Assembly (NCBI RefSeq): GCF_000972845.2 | Contig: NC_040021.1 | Coordinates: 10,940,908 to 11,004,907 of the forward strand | Direction of reading: 5' to 3' | Origin: Larimichthys crocea | Taxonomy: Eukaryota; Chordata; Actinopteri; Sciaenidae | Length of the DNA stretch: 64,000 nt | The notes under the pieces: generated by a model | Seen by the model: the letters and a program-made list of their open reading frames with translations, nothing else | The model's database searches: none | What the model was told of the DNA's origin: nothing | Shown: one piece after another, positions 1-12,029 of the stretch | How positions within the stretch are numbered: position 1 is the first letter of the stretch | Layout: every line of letters starts with the position of its first letter | Program-made: the position numbers and the translations under genes

Positions 1-45
1 GAGGTTTTAAAAACTAGCAGTTTATGATCATTTGTTCTGAGTTGA

Positions 46-544
<499 letters not shown>

Positions 545-2205
545 CCTCACTTTGCTCCAGCTACTTTGACATTCCCTTTTCGCTCCAAACCTTCAAACAC
601 CCCCCTCTGCCCTCCAAGTCTATTACGCACCACTTGGAGGCAAATCTAACTACCCTACACTAAATGTTCTGAGAGCGGAGGCAGAAAGCAGCCTGTGCAG
701 TTGTTACTGACAACAGAACGTGTGTTTTTTAGGTGGGTATGACATGCAGGTAGTAGTCATCCTTCCTTTTTTTAAGGTGGAAGTTTGAGCCCTCAGTTCA
801 TTGGTTTGTCTTTGACATCCGGCAACGCCTCCGGCTTTCCCAGCATGCAGACTGCCATACCACCATAAGCTTATGAGGAGAGAGCGAGGACGAGGAAGGA
901 TGCTGATGTTACTGTCGAGGTTAATCCTAAAAAGAGCTGATTTTTAAGCGTGTATGAAAGAAAGTGTCCCATAATGCTGTAGGTTTAATTTGTGCAGAAA
1001 TTATGGTTGATGTGATTTGTATGTTTTGGGTATGTAGAGGATTAAGAACTGAAGAGGTTTAGAATTATCTATCTTCTTTTTTTTTAATGATGCAATGCAT
1101 TTCAAGCGTGAAGGAAATTACCAGGGAAATTAACGTTCACTGCGAGGAATATTTCTAATTGTTTACAGTGGAAGTGTTGTACTTCCCCCCCGAGGTCCAT
1201 ATTGTTCTCTTATTTTGAGTTTTAGATGAGCTGAGTGAGAATGTTTCATTGCATTTCCTCATAACTACATATGATGTTTTCATGTCCCTGTACAATCCAA
1301 AACGAGCAGTAAAACCAGGAAACGTTTGCAGTGACCAAATATGTTTTATTTTAATTTCATATTTGGTGTGAGCTCCTCGTCTTTTATAAAAATATTTTAG
1401 ATTTCTTTATTTTTACATTTTATTTTTACATCACTTTTTTTTATCAGTAATGCTCAGTCGATGTGTTTTTTTTAATTATTGTACTTTTTTATAGAAATGT
1501 TGTGTTTAAATATTTCTGCTTCCTGATCAGACCCAACAAGCACTAGAAATGACATCAGTATTGAATTCACATGGCACGTCAACTCATTTTCAATCTTCTT
1601 TTTTTTTAAATTTTCATTTGTGGTTGTTCAGAGAGACACAGCCACAAAAAGTTTAACATGATCTCACTTTGCACTACAGGATTAATTGACGGTTAACGCT
1701 GTGTCGTGGCTCCACGTAATTAACCATTTCTTCAGTGTAAAATTGTTACTGACTGTTGTTAAATCACCACTACAGGTGGGAAGCCCCCTGTCTGACCGCA
1801 GGTCAGCTTCTGTTTCACTTTAAATGGGTGGAAAAAGGGATTTTCTGTTTTTGCACTCTGGTATGCCACTAACTAAAATTTCAGATCTACTAACAAGGAA
1901 AATAAATGATATCCTGTGTATGTGACACAGGCTTGTAGTGCATGAACATGCGGCACCACAAACGTCTGACACCACTGTTATGATACCCGCCATACTATCC
2001 ACTAATGCCAGTTATAGCTTCATGTGAAAATGAGCTTTGTTGTCTTTAGCTGTTCCGTGTTGTAACTGTGAATGCTCCCAGAGTAATTATTTCTTGTGAA
2101 TCCAAAACTGCTGTGGTCTGTAATATCACTAAGGATCTATTTATTGTGTTGTTATGGCAGCCACATGTAAACCTAAATAAATGTTAAATATATACAAACA
2201 GTATA
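545..2205 (+). other. 3' UTR of the ncoa7-like gene with poly(A) signal
   Basis: No coding signal follows the stop at 544. The sequence is AT-rich with T-runs, as in long vertebrate 3' UTRs. A canonical AATAAA lies at 2176-2181, followed within about 40 bases by a GT-rich stretch (tggagtgtgttgtt). The cleavage site near 2200 is inferred; earlier sites are possible. Confidence 0.5.
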
Positions 2206-3788
2206 TGACAATGGAGTGTGTTGTTTATGCCCAGCTTTGACTTCCACATTGATTTTTGGCTCTTCCTTAGGATTTAATGTCCAGTTTATTTTAGGATACC
2301 AGATTTGTATCGAACATTACCAGCAGCAAGTTATTGTAGGACTGAAGAGATGAGTGAGAGGAAGGCTGCTAATCCCACAAAAAAGTTCATGCTGCACAGC
2401 AATGAAGGAATCATTTTACTATGACTGTACCTCTACAAAGGCTAAACTATAATCATGTTACAGTAAAACCATGATTTTATTGGGGGTAAGGCATCATCTT
2501 ATACCGAAGAAGATGAAGCACTTGGTAGATTTAAAATGACTCCCTCCCAAATCTAAATTACTTTGAAAGAAATGTTCAACTTGATTTAGTAATTAAACTA
2601 CAGGGGGGAAAAAAACAACTATGAAGTAAAAAAAATTGTATCGACGCTGGTAATGGATATTTTACTTTAGACCTTAAGTTTATGCCCATATTGAGTTTAA
2701 ATTTTGTCTGATTCTATGTTATCCTACATTCATAAGACATACGTGTATCTAAATCTGCGTATGGAGCGTCATTTATGTAGATTTGGTAGAAAATAATGTG
2801 CAATATGATTAATTTATCCTGTCAAAATTTTATCTTGGCATGTAGATTCATTTTTTTCTTAGACGCCAATCAAAACACACATCCACAGAGGATTCATTAA
2901 GTATTTTTTAAGTTTGTATGTTTTACTATTGGCGCTGCAAGAACTGCTAGTTGTCAAAAAGAAAATAATGTTTGGAGTTTATGATTTTTTGATTTTATAT
3001 GATAATGATTATGATTTGTACAGAAGTCCTAAGCAGTCACACATTCATGCATTTTATTTCCTCAGTTTTCTTTCAAACTAATTAAGTTGTTATTTCAAGA
3101 TAATGACATAAATAACTCAATGCCTTGGGAAAATAAATTAATTTCACTCATTATCGCAAGAAAACAGAGGAAGTAAAATGTATGAATGTATGTCCTCTTG
3201 GGGTTACCGTAGTTTGTGTTAGTGTTTTATAATGATGAGCTGTTTTATGTTGTACTGTCTTTCTGACAAAAGACACAGGGGGGTGCTAGTTTTTCTGGTT
3301 TCCAACAGATGTAAAATGTTTTATTCTCAGCAGACAAGCACCCGAGCAGCACGTGTCAAGTTAACACTGACCACCTCGAGCGGGGCGGAAGCCAGACACA
3401 GAAAAAGCAAAGAGAATCCGGTGGATTTTCGAAATAAAATACCCCATATCCCGACGGACGAAAGCGAAACTACGTAACTACGTAACACATTTACACATGT
3501 AGAAGAATATACACCGTGAAATGTACAAAATCTGAGCAACAGTGACGACTACAAACAAGCCTGATCTAAAATATGTTACATTATTTCTCCTCTAATGTCC
3601 ATAACATATTGTTTACTTCTATTTAAAAAGACAGTAACAGATGACTGCCTTCATGTCTCTACTTACAGTGTTTGCAGTCATGCATCTTGTCTCACAGACG
3701 ATCTTTGTTGGGTATATTTCCCGGCAGCAGACTCTTCAAGTGTTGGAGGAGGAGGAAGAAGGGACTTGTCGACGAAGATCTCGTAAAT
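2206..3788. other. Intergenic spacer and upstream region of hint3 copy A
   Basis: AT-rich sequence with no supported gene. The last 400 bases become less AT-rich (for example the cluster of CpGs at 3375-3475) and probably contain the promoter and 5' UTR of the first hint3. A possible 3' splice site ends at about 3697, so a 5' UTR intron cannot be excluded. Confidence 0.4.
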
Positions 3789-5325
3789 ATGGAGAGTGGC
3801 AGATCGGATCCAAGTGAAGGAGTAGATCAAACTTGTATTTTCTGCTTGATAGCCAACGACCTAGACAAAGAAACAGAAATCCTTAAAAAGGTAAGACAGA
3901 CAGCAACAGACACCTGTTAAACAGTAAAGTCACCTGGATATTCCAGCTCACTTTTTGTTTTTTTGTTTGACCTTTTATCAAATAAACACCATTCAGGTTT
4001 CATTTCGCTTCACTGTGATGAGTTCAGGTAATGTGAGCCCTAATGTGTTTGATGCGATCATTTTAATTTTTTTGCTAAAACACTGACCAATTAATTAATT
4101 AAACAATAGTTTGGTTTGGCGTGGTCCGCCTTCACAGGAAGTCTGTACAGTACAAATAAATAGTCAAATAAATGTGTAAAACAAAACAAAACAAAAGGTA
4201 GATAGATAGATGCTGCATTCACTGTCCTGTAGATTAACATTGTGTGTGTTTCATCCCCTCCCAACAGGACAAGGAGCTGATGTGTTTCAGAGACATTTAC
4301 CCTGCTGCTCCGCACCATTACCTGGTGATACCCATCCAGCACATAGAAAGCTGCCACTCTCTGCACGGGGGACACATCGGCCTCAGTCAGTTACACAAAC
4401 TACTGTTAGTTTAAGTACTGCAAGTACCACTGTACACACTGTAGTGTTCAAATGCTTTTCTTGCTATTACTTTCTATCTAACTTACCGTTTGGGAGCTGC
4501 TGTAACAAACACAATTTCCCTGCGGGGATTAATCAAGTATTTCTGATTCTGATTCTGTACCACTATTTCTGCTGAAATGATACTGCCTGTGAAACTAGAA
4601 GTAGAACTGCTGAATACTTCCACAATACCGCTGCTATTCCTGTATTTATGATCACTGAACTAATGATGACAGGCCACTGAGCACTTCTGTTTTGACTTGA
4701 TGATATTTCCTTATATTTAGTCACCTCATGCTGCCAGCATTTGCATAAATAACTTTGTCGTGTGTCTCCAACAGTTCAACGGATGGCTGAGATGGGAAAA
4801 GCTGTGCTACGTGAACAAGGGGTCACTAATATGAAGGATATAAGGTAGATGATTATTTGAGGATGTTGATTATTTGTAACTATCTGGTTGTAGCTTGAAC
4901 TGGAGTGAGACGCGCACTCACTTCAAACAATCAACAAAGGTTGTGTCCTGATCACAGCACTGATGTGTTTTCTTCCACAGGCTGGGCTTCCACCAACCTC
5001 CCTACACTTCAGTCGATCACCTCCACCTCCATGTGCTCGCCCCCAGCAGCCAAATCTCACAATACATGGAGTATAAATTCATCCCACGGTCGTACCGTTT
5101 TTTATCGGTGAGTGCTGAGGATGAGAAATTCCCTCTTTCTTTATTAAAGAATATTACCGTCATTGTGGTGTTATTCATGTGATAGTTGTGAAATTTGCAC
5201 TTATTGATGAAATTATTTCATCTAAATCCATGTTTTTCGCTTTGCAGGACAAATATATACTCGATTATCTAAACAAGTTACCTCCTCCAGTCCAATTTTC
5301 AGACGGCTCTGTATTGTCTCTGTGA
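3789..5325 (+). CDS. hint3: Histidine triad nucleotide-binding protein 3, copy A
   Basis: Five exons: 3789-3890, 4268-4385, 4775-4844, 4981-5107 and 5248-5325, giving 164 aa. HIT-family proteins are nucleotide phosphoramidases/acyl-AMP hydrolases; HINT3 is the branch matched here. Visible motifs are CIFCLIA near residue 16 (the paired cysteines of the N-terminal HIT region), FRDIYPAAPHHYLVIP near 40, and the catalytic triad HLHLHVLAP near 115. Human HINT3 is about 182 aa, so this copy has a shorter N terminus. The start has a good context (aaatATGG). The C terminus carries a proline/serine tail (about 14 residues) that copy B lacks. Exons 2-4 match copy B in length exactly. The exon 2 donor is the weaker gtcagt, so that junction is the least certain. 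Confidence 0.88.
4440..4562 (+). repeat. Short non-LTR retrotransposon tail in hint3-A intron 2
   Basis: The stretch ends in a motif common at 3' ends of fish non-LTR elements (ttccctgcggggattaatca) followed by the short repeat ttctgattctgattctg. Only the tail is present, and no reading frame remains. Assigned from familiarity with such tails; family not determined. Confidence 0.4.
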
Positions 5326-5990
5326 GCCAGCAGCTCCCAAACTGGTATTTTGGATTATTGCACAGCTCAGAGGAGTCATTGAGCCACATGGAGAAGATGC
5401 TTTTGAAAAGCAACACTCAGATTGTGATGTTCACTACAGCGATAACAACAAACTGACCTCTGAAAAGATGAGAACGATTAAAGAAGATTATCTGGAAATA
5501 GAATCAGTAAATGAAATTAACTGTAGCCTGCACATGTTGTTTCCCGGGCCTACTTTACTCTTGTACCTGTCTTGTCTATCGACACCCCCCCACACACCCC
5601 CCCCCCCTCCCTCCCTATATCTCTCTATCTATCTTATCTATAGCTATCTCCCCCCCTCTATCTCTATATATATATATCTATATCTTATCTATCTATTGCC
5701 TGACTTACTGGTCATAAGAATACTCAAATCCAGATATCCAGAGAAAAAGAGACAGCTTAAACCAACAGACCTACAGAGAAAGTTTCAGGTTTCACACAGA
5801 ATTAAACTGAAAATAAATTCATAAATAATTATTATAACAAGAGACAGATCTGTGACAGGATCTGTAATGTAACATTACACCCTATGCATATTTAAACAGT
5901 GTGAATGTCAGTATAAGCAACAGTATGCAATTTTCCAATGATCTATGAATTATATTTATATGGTTAAAATAATAAACACTGAACACTTCA
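5326..5990 (+). other. 3' UTR of hint3 copy A with two poly(A) signals and simple repeats
   Basis: After the stop there are AATAAA signals at 5812-5817 and 5971-5976. Between them and the stop lies a low-complexity block (5580-5695) made of C-runs with CA and then TATC/TA repeats. No other gene is visible. Confidence 0.5.
5580..5695. repeat. Low-complexity C-rich and TATC/TA microsatellite
   Basis: The block passes from a C-rich run with CACACA into ctatctatctatct-type repeats and a short TA tract. Reading frames through it are artefacts of the repeat. Confidence 0.85.
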
Positions 5991-6071
5991 ATATTTCCAT
6001 GTGTTATTATTGAGATATTTCATTAAATTAAATATTTCCATGTGTTATTATTGAGATATTTCATTAAATTA
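5990..6071. repeat. Tandem duplication of a 41-bp unit
   Basis: The segment starting aatatttccatgtgttatta at 5990 is repeated, apparently without change, from 6031. It looks like a recent local slippage or duplication in the AT-rich spacer between the hint3 copies. Confidence 0.9.
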
Positions 6072-6137
6072 AATTCTTTTTGTGAAGAATTACGTGTATT
6101 TGTGTGTTGTGTATAACTGCAGCTTGTTCTTTTGTAT

Positions 6138-6188
6138 TAATCTAATAACTTTGTTCATTAGTACTACTACTGAACAAAGTTATTAGAT

Positions 6189-6190
<2 letters not shown>
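6138..6190. repeat. Perfect 20-bp inverted repeat (hairpin) at the edge of the GTA array
   Basis: The left arm TAATCTAATAACTTTGTTCA (6138-6157) is the exact reverse complement of the right arm (6171-6190), with a 13-base loop (6158-6170). The GTA-rich array begins at the next base. The structure is clear in the sequence; its role is unknown. Confidence 0.92.
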
Positions 6191-6220
<30 letters not shown>

Positions 6221-6899
6221 TATTTGTACTTGTATTATTATATCATAGTAGTAGTGGTATATTTGTAGCATTATACATACATAGTTATTGTTATGGAATT
6301 TTCTATCCTTAGGTTACACAAGGTCATGTGTGTGCCTTGCGGTCCTCAGCAGTATTAGTTGTTTGGCTTTGGTTGGGAACAGTAGGTGCCAGTCTATTTC
6401 AACTCTGTGGTGGCCAGGGTCGGAAAACAGACATCTATGTCTCCAGACTAGAATATGCTATAATTAATACAACACCTCCATGGGTAAAAACTCTTGGCAT
6501 ATAGTATTTGTGGTGTTATCTTTGGGTTTAAAGTCTATCCACCAGGATGAGTTGGGCAGAATGTGAGACCGACTCAGGCACTTCTAATGTACTTTGGGAG
6601 TGTCTCTAATTCTCCTTGATAAAGTTTCAATAAATAATACAGCATAAGACATCAGAGGCTCCTGAATACTTTCTTCCTTCCTGACCATTGACCTTTGACT
6701 TCAGCAATTTCTCCACAACAGTTATGGTAGTAGTAATACTAGTAGTAGTAGTATTAGTAGTAGTAGCAAAAGTATATTTGTAGCACTATACATACATAGT
6801 TATGGTAGTAGTAGTAGTAGTAGTATATTTCTAGTTTTATTATTATATTATAGCAGTAGTGGTATATTTGTAGCACTATACATACATAGTTATGTTAGG

Positions 6900-6933
<34 letters not shown>

Positions 6934-7677
6934 CAGCAGTAGTATATTTGTAGTTTTATTATAATATTATAGCAGTAGTGGTATATTTGTAGCACTATAC
7001 ATACATAGTTATGGTAGTAGTAGTAGTAGTATATTTGTAGTTTTATTATTATATTATAGCAGTAGTGGTATATTTGTAGCACTATACATACATAGTTATG
7101 GTAGTAGTAGTAGTAGTAGTATTATATTTGTAGTTTTATTATTATATTATAGCAGTAGTGGTATATTTGTAGCACTATACATACATAGTTATGGTAATAG
7201 TAGTAGTAGTAGTAGTATATTTGTAGTTTTATTATTATATTATAGCAGTAGTGGTATATTTGTAGCACTATACATACATAGTTATGGTAGTAGTAGTAGT
7301 AGTAGTAGTATATTTGTAGTTTTATTATTATATTATAGCAGTAGTGGTATATTTGTAGCACTATACATACATAGTTATGGTAATAGTAGTATTAGCAGTC
7401 GTATATTTGTAGTTTTATTATTATATTATAGCAGTAGTGGTATATTTGTAGCACTATACATACATAGTTATGGTAATAGTAGTAGTAGTAGTAGTATATT
7501 TGTAGTTTTATTATTATATTATAGCAGTAGTGGTATATTTGTAGCACTATACATACATAGTTATGGTAATAGTAGTAGTAGTAGTAGTATATTTGTAGTT
7601 TTATTATTATATTATAGCAGTAGTGGTATATTTGTAGCACTATACATACATAGTTATGGTAAGAGTAGTAGTAGTAT
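6191..7677. repeat. GTA-rich minisatellite, about 11 units of roughly 93 bp
   Basis: Each unit has a variable (GTA)n run, then tatatttgtagttttattat, then agcagtagtggtatatttgt, then agcactatacatacatagtt. Copies of agcactatac start near 6782, 6872, 6991, 7079, 7171, 7264, 7357, 7449, 7543 and 7637, with a variant (agcattatac) near 6268. Spacing is mostly 88-94 bp. The units differ mainly in the number of GTA triplets. The array is interrupted by a solo LTR (6289-6720) and ends just upstream of the second hint3 gene. The tyrosine-rich frames on the minus strand are translations of this repeat. Confidence 0.93.
6289..6720 (+). mobile_element. Solo LTR of an LTR retroelement inserted in the minisatellite
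   Basis: The 432-bp segment begins TGTT and ends AACA, the usual TG...CA LTR ends. It is flanked by the 5-bp direct repeat GTTAT (6284-6288 and 6721-6725), a target-site duplication. It contains AATAAA at 6629-6634, about 90 bp before the end, as expected for the poly(A) signal of an LTR on the + strand. There are no gag/pol sequences, so it is a solo LTR left by recombination. The minisatellite unit resumes directly after it. Family (Gypsy, BEL or ERV) cannot be told. Confidence 0.82.
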
Positions 7678-7824
7678 TGTGACTTGAATTTACGCGGGTC
7701 CTTGAACGCAGCAGTGGACAGGCTCGATGAGCTCTGTGAGCGGCTTTTCTTCCTGCTGACACACAAACACGCCCAGACTAAACATCAGTGTGATGAGCTC
7801 ACAGTTTTCCATACAGGTAACATT

Positions 7825-7958
7825 ATGGAGAGTCCGGACACTTCCGAGAGCGACGACTGTCCTTTCTGTCAAATAGCGAACAACCAGACTGACACAGAAA
7901 TCCTCCTGAGCGTAAGTTCACACTATTCATTCATGGTGAAGAAGTTCCCCTCTTTATC

Positions 7959-7989
<31 letters not shown>

Positions 7990-9711
7990 GATGATGAGCT
8001 CGTCTGTTTTCGTGACATTAAGCCCGGCTCCACACATCATTACCTTGTTATCACCAGGACGCACATCGACAGCTGCAAACATCTGCAGGCGGACGACATA
8101 CCTCTAGGTGAGAAGGTGGAGCAGAGATTTGATCTGTTTCAAAGTTGGTTTGCACATGACCAATACTCTTATCAGTTCAACAGAGAATAGAGAATGGGTC
8201 AGCAGTAACTGATTACAGGAAAATGTCAGAGATCCTGGATCAAGGTCTGGTTTCTTATGTCAGTCAGGCGGTCTTAAAGCTTGTTAGGACAGTGCCAGTG
8301 TTTAATATTCAGCGTTGTAGGTCCTAGAGATGACCAGAGATCTTTAAAAAGTTGAGCTGGAGGTAGGCATGTAATTGATTTTGAAGGTAAAACCAGTTTA
8401 GATAATGTCTCATAAAAGAGAGATCAGACTTATTTATCAGGTAGAAGAAATTCAACGAAGAATTTGGCTCTGGTTACACTTATACACTATAGACATAAGA
8501 CAAAAACAAGAAGCTTGACAGGTAAACATAAACATAAACATGACATAAAAACTATGTAACACATAAAAAGTATATATATATATGTGTGTGTGTGTGACTT
8601 GTGTTCACAGTGGAGCGGATGGTAGAAATGGGAAAGAGTGTACTGGAGAAGAAGAAAGTCAGTGACCTAGACGACGTCAGGTAAATCAATTTACTAAAAT
8701 CACATCACTTATGTCACACTTGTGTCTTCCCTGGACCTCTTTGAATCATCTTGTTTTTAATAATGTCGTGTAGGTTGGGCTTTCATCTGCCTCCACTCTT
8801 ATCTGTTCCTCACCTCCACCTCCACGCTCTGGCTCCAGCCAGTACGATGAAGCTTAAGTCGCAGCTTCGCTACGGGCCACAGTCTTACTGGTTCATCACA
8901 GTGAGTCATATCTTCAGTATCTTAACATAATTACTGGATATTTTATTTCAGTAGCATATGACTAATGATTTATTATACATGTGAAAAAAACAGCATCGGT
9001 CCAGTGATTTAGGGTGCTCTGTTTACATAATATGGAAGTGATGGAATATAATATTCATAACTATGTTTTCAATAGTCTATAATCAATCAAAACAAGAATC
9101 TTTATGTTTTTGTTACCTTAGAATGAACCTTTTATATCTATAGATGCCACAGGGCCTCCTCCACCGAGTCCACCATGTTTCTACCATATCCCAGAATGGA
9201 CAAACTAAACACGGCGACTACCATAGTCTCTCTTTCAGGCTTGGAATGGGAGGGCGAGTGGCGAGTTAAAATTATAAATTTTAAAAGTCTGAATTTATTT
9301 AAATTGACTCGTCAAATGATTGAAGAGTCATTAATGTTATTACTGCCACTAATTTAAAGCGGTCACAGAAGAATAATTAGGTAATCAAAAATCTTTTTTT
9401 TTATATATTTCTCAATCAATCAGTTAATTGATAATAAATGCTGTACTCTAATAATTAAACGTTTGTAACTGACCCTGAGAAATTATTTTAGTGGCACACT
9501 AAACACACTAGTCTCAGTATAGCGATTGCTTAAATCTTCCATCCATTCCATCAGAAATGAGCCACATTTGTTTATCCATGTTTCATTACACTGAACTAGA
9601 ATATTGTGTATTATTATTATATTGTGTAACATTTCATAAGTCCCTTGTTCTGCTCTGTTGCAGGTAGACAAAGTGCTTTCTCAGTTGAAGACTCGTGGCA
9701 AAGTCAAATGA
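7825..9711 (+). CDS. hint3: Histidine triad nucleotide-binding protein 3, copy B
   Basis: Five exons: 7825-7911, 7990-8107, 8611-8680, 8774-8900 and 9664-9711, giving 149 aa. Motifs are CPFCQIANN near residue 13, FRDIKPGSTHHYLVIT near 37 and the catalytic triad HLHLHALAP near 110. Exon 2-4 lengths are identical to copy A. Copy B ends at SQLKTRGKVK without the proline tail of copy A. The start at 7825 gives a length matching copy A; an in-frame ATG at 7684 would add 47 residues unlike HINT proteins. Intron 1 is only 78 nt, ends in a TG repeat, has no stop and is in frame, so its retention would insert 26 residues. Both copies keep all three histidines, so both may be active. Confidence 0.88.
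7959..7986 (+). repeat. (TG)14 microsatellite forming the 3' splice-site tract of hint3-B intron 1
   Basis: Fourteen TG units run up to CAG at 7987-7989, directly before exon 2. They replace a normal polypyrimidine tract. TG repeats at 3' splice sites can lower splicing efficiency in other genes, so repeat length could affect this intron. Confidence 0.85.
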
Positions 9712-11940
9712 TGGCTGAAGAAGCAACAGTCTTCTTTATGTTGACACTGTTATTTATTATCCTACCTACCTAGTTAAAATTAACATGTTTTAGGATATAT
9801 GTTATTTAATTAAATACAAACCGTAATCATTTAATTTTACTATTTTAAAATATTATGTCAGTATTTATGAGGAAAAACAGTGCACATCCATGTTTACTTG
9901 TTTGTTTGTGTATATAAAGTGGATTGATTAATACAGCTGTGTATACCTTTATATATGATGCACAAGGGTACAAACTGTATTTTAATATTATATTAGGATC
10001 ATCTCTGACAAAATTTTAAGGGTTGATCTGCCCTTTCTCCCACTTCACAAACGCGGGCTCAAGTGTGTGCAGCTGTGTGTCATACCCCTTCAGTGTTTCG
10101 GTTTACTTTAATAATCACAGGGGACAATGGGTCCTAATGTACGTCTTTGTTTCTCTGCCAGCACTTACACAAATGTCTGAACAACACTGTTTGAAGGAAA
10201 AACACAGAATGGAGGTCCTAATGGGCCTGAATAGAGCAAACAATGATACAAGGGTGCTTTCGAGATCATGTTAATTGGCAGCGCTGGCAGGTTTTTGTCT
10301 TGTCTTCAAAATTTGGCCAAGTATGTGAATTTGCAATTGGACTACTCAAAGAGATGTGGGTTAGAGAACCTGGCAGCTTCTTTTCATCACGCCACATCAG
10401 AGAGATAATGACCTAAATATTTCTGTTATTTTTCTCACACAGCAATTATAGAAATATTGTTATAAAAATATCTTTTACTAAAGCCACCAGTATCTGTGCC
10501 ATTTACAGTTTGTTTATTCTTAAAGAAGTATGAAAGTGCTTCACTTGTAGGTGGAATGAATCTACTTGAAAACATGGAGGCAAACATCCCACCATAAGTT
10601 TAAAATATCAGCCTTTATATTTGTGGTTTTGACTGAAATTGTTTGACAGCGACTGGATATATGGTGTAGAATTTGGTATAAACATTTACTTGCACAGAGC
10701 CCATAGCATGTCCTGTCCAATATAATGTTTATGTGGATCTTCCATAAATGGATGAATGACTTCAGAGCCAAATATTCAGTTTTTAATATAAAAACCAAAT
10801 CCCCAAATAACTTTAGAAAAGAAGTACCATTCCAACTTGATCTAAACAGCAGCCTAAGCAGCAACATCATGTTCTTGTATTATTATTTTGATTTGGACTG
10901 TCTGATCAGATGTCGCCACTATAATCCCTCATAAAAGGCATTGTAAGGTGCTCCAATGCATATATCAGGTTTATGTATTTCCATTTTTTTATTTGTGTTA
11001 AAATAAAACAATGTTTTACTGGTCATGTAATAAATCAACTCCGACTCTGAATATCTAATACATTACTGTTCACACTTTTCATAACAATGTCAGTTCTTTC
11101 TGTGAACACTTGATGTCACTGGTGTAACTCTGTAAACAGTCAGTGTTTTTTGTTTTGTTTTATGACGACTTAACTTTTTTTTATTCCTCATTTTTAAGAA
11201 TATAAAGAAAAAACATCACTCTCAGTAGTTTCTTCATAATGTGATGTGACAAACACATGTTAGTTTCTCAACAGTGACAATTGTTCAAAAACACATAAGT
11301 TTCATCAGACCAGCAACATTCAAATTAGGTAAGTCTGCAGGTCTGATGAAACATAATGTCATTCTTTATAAATTACAATACGCACTAACCTTGCTGGTGG
11401 TGACATGTTGAAACACTGGCATAGAGTTAAGTGAACACTTGTTTTGTACAATCAAAATTAATCTTAATGTAAGTTTATTTGTATTCAATGTCATGGACGT
11501 GTGATTAGATGTACGGAACTGTGACTGAGGAAAATGTTCAGCATGTTTAACTCATTTTTAAATGTAGTTAGTGTGAAGTCCTAAAAATTCTGTCTAAAAC
11601 TGTTCAAGCTACATGACTGAAATGGAAAGTGGATTTCCTACTGTGTTTGTTCATGAGGGAATACTGAGTTTTAAAGAAATTGTGGAGAATGAACCAAGAA
11701 AATAAATTTTCCTCAAAGTGCAGTGAAATAAACTGAATGGTTTCCTATATTTCACTTTAAAAGCCTTATCCTGAATTCAGTGAGACTTCTGTTGATTTAG
11801 TTTATAGTTCCAGTTTTATCTTATTTTTGAGGTACTGCAATGTTTGAAGAAAATGAGATGTGGTTTCACAAAAGCTGTTGCATGTTCCATTTTACTTTGA
11901 TGAATGATAATGGCGACTGAATGCATGTTGTAGGGCCTGT
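9712..11940. other. 3' UTR of hint3-B and intergenic spacer
   Basis: AT-rich sequence. Open frames such as those at 10023-10274 and 10562-10934 have no recognisable domain or splice context. The end of hint3-B transcription is not marked by a clear AATAAA. Confidence 0.4.
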
Positions 11941-12029
11941 ACTGATTTATCTGAAGATCGATGGAGGAGGAGACAGGCTGTGAGATATCTTCAGACCTCT
12001 GTAGCAGCCAGTTGTCAGACTAAAAGGAC

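Noticed and set aside
6191..7677. CRISPR-like array (regular repeats with variable spacers)
   Set aside because: The variable part is only (GTA)n length, the units are about 93 bp, and the setting is a fish genome. It is a minisatellite.
6876..7766. Tyrosine-rich repeated proteins on the minus strand with a period of about 30 residues
   Set aside because: They translate the GTA-rich minisatellite. The repeat drifts in GTA number, there are no splice or start contexts, and the composition is set by the DNA repeat.
7684..7824. Longer N terminus for hint3-B from the ATG at 7684
   Set aside because: The 47 extra residues are unlike HINT proteins, while the start at 7825 gives a length like copy A. 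Left as possible 5' UTR.
10562..10934. Overlapping open frames on both strands
   Set aside because: No domain, no poly(A) or splice context; AT-rich chance frames.
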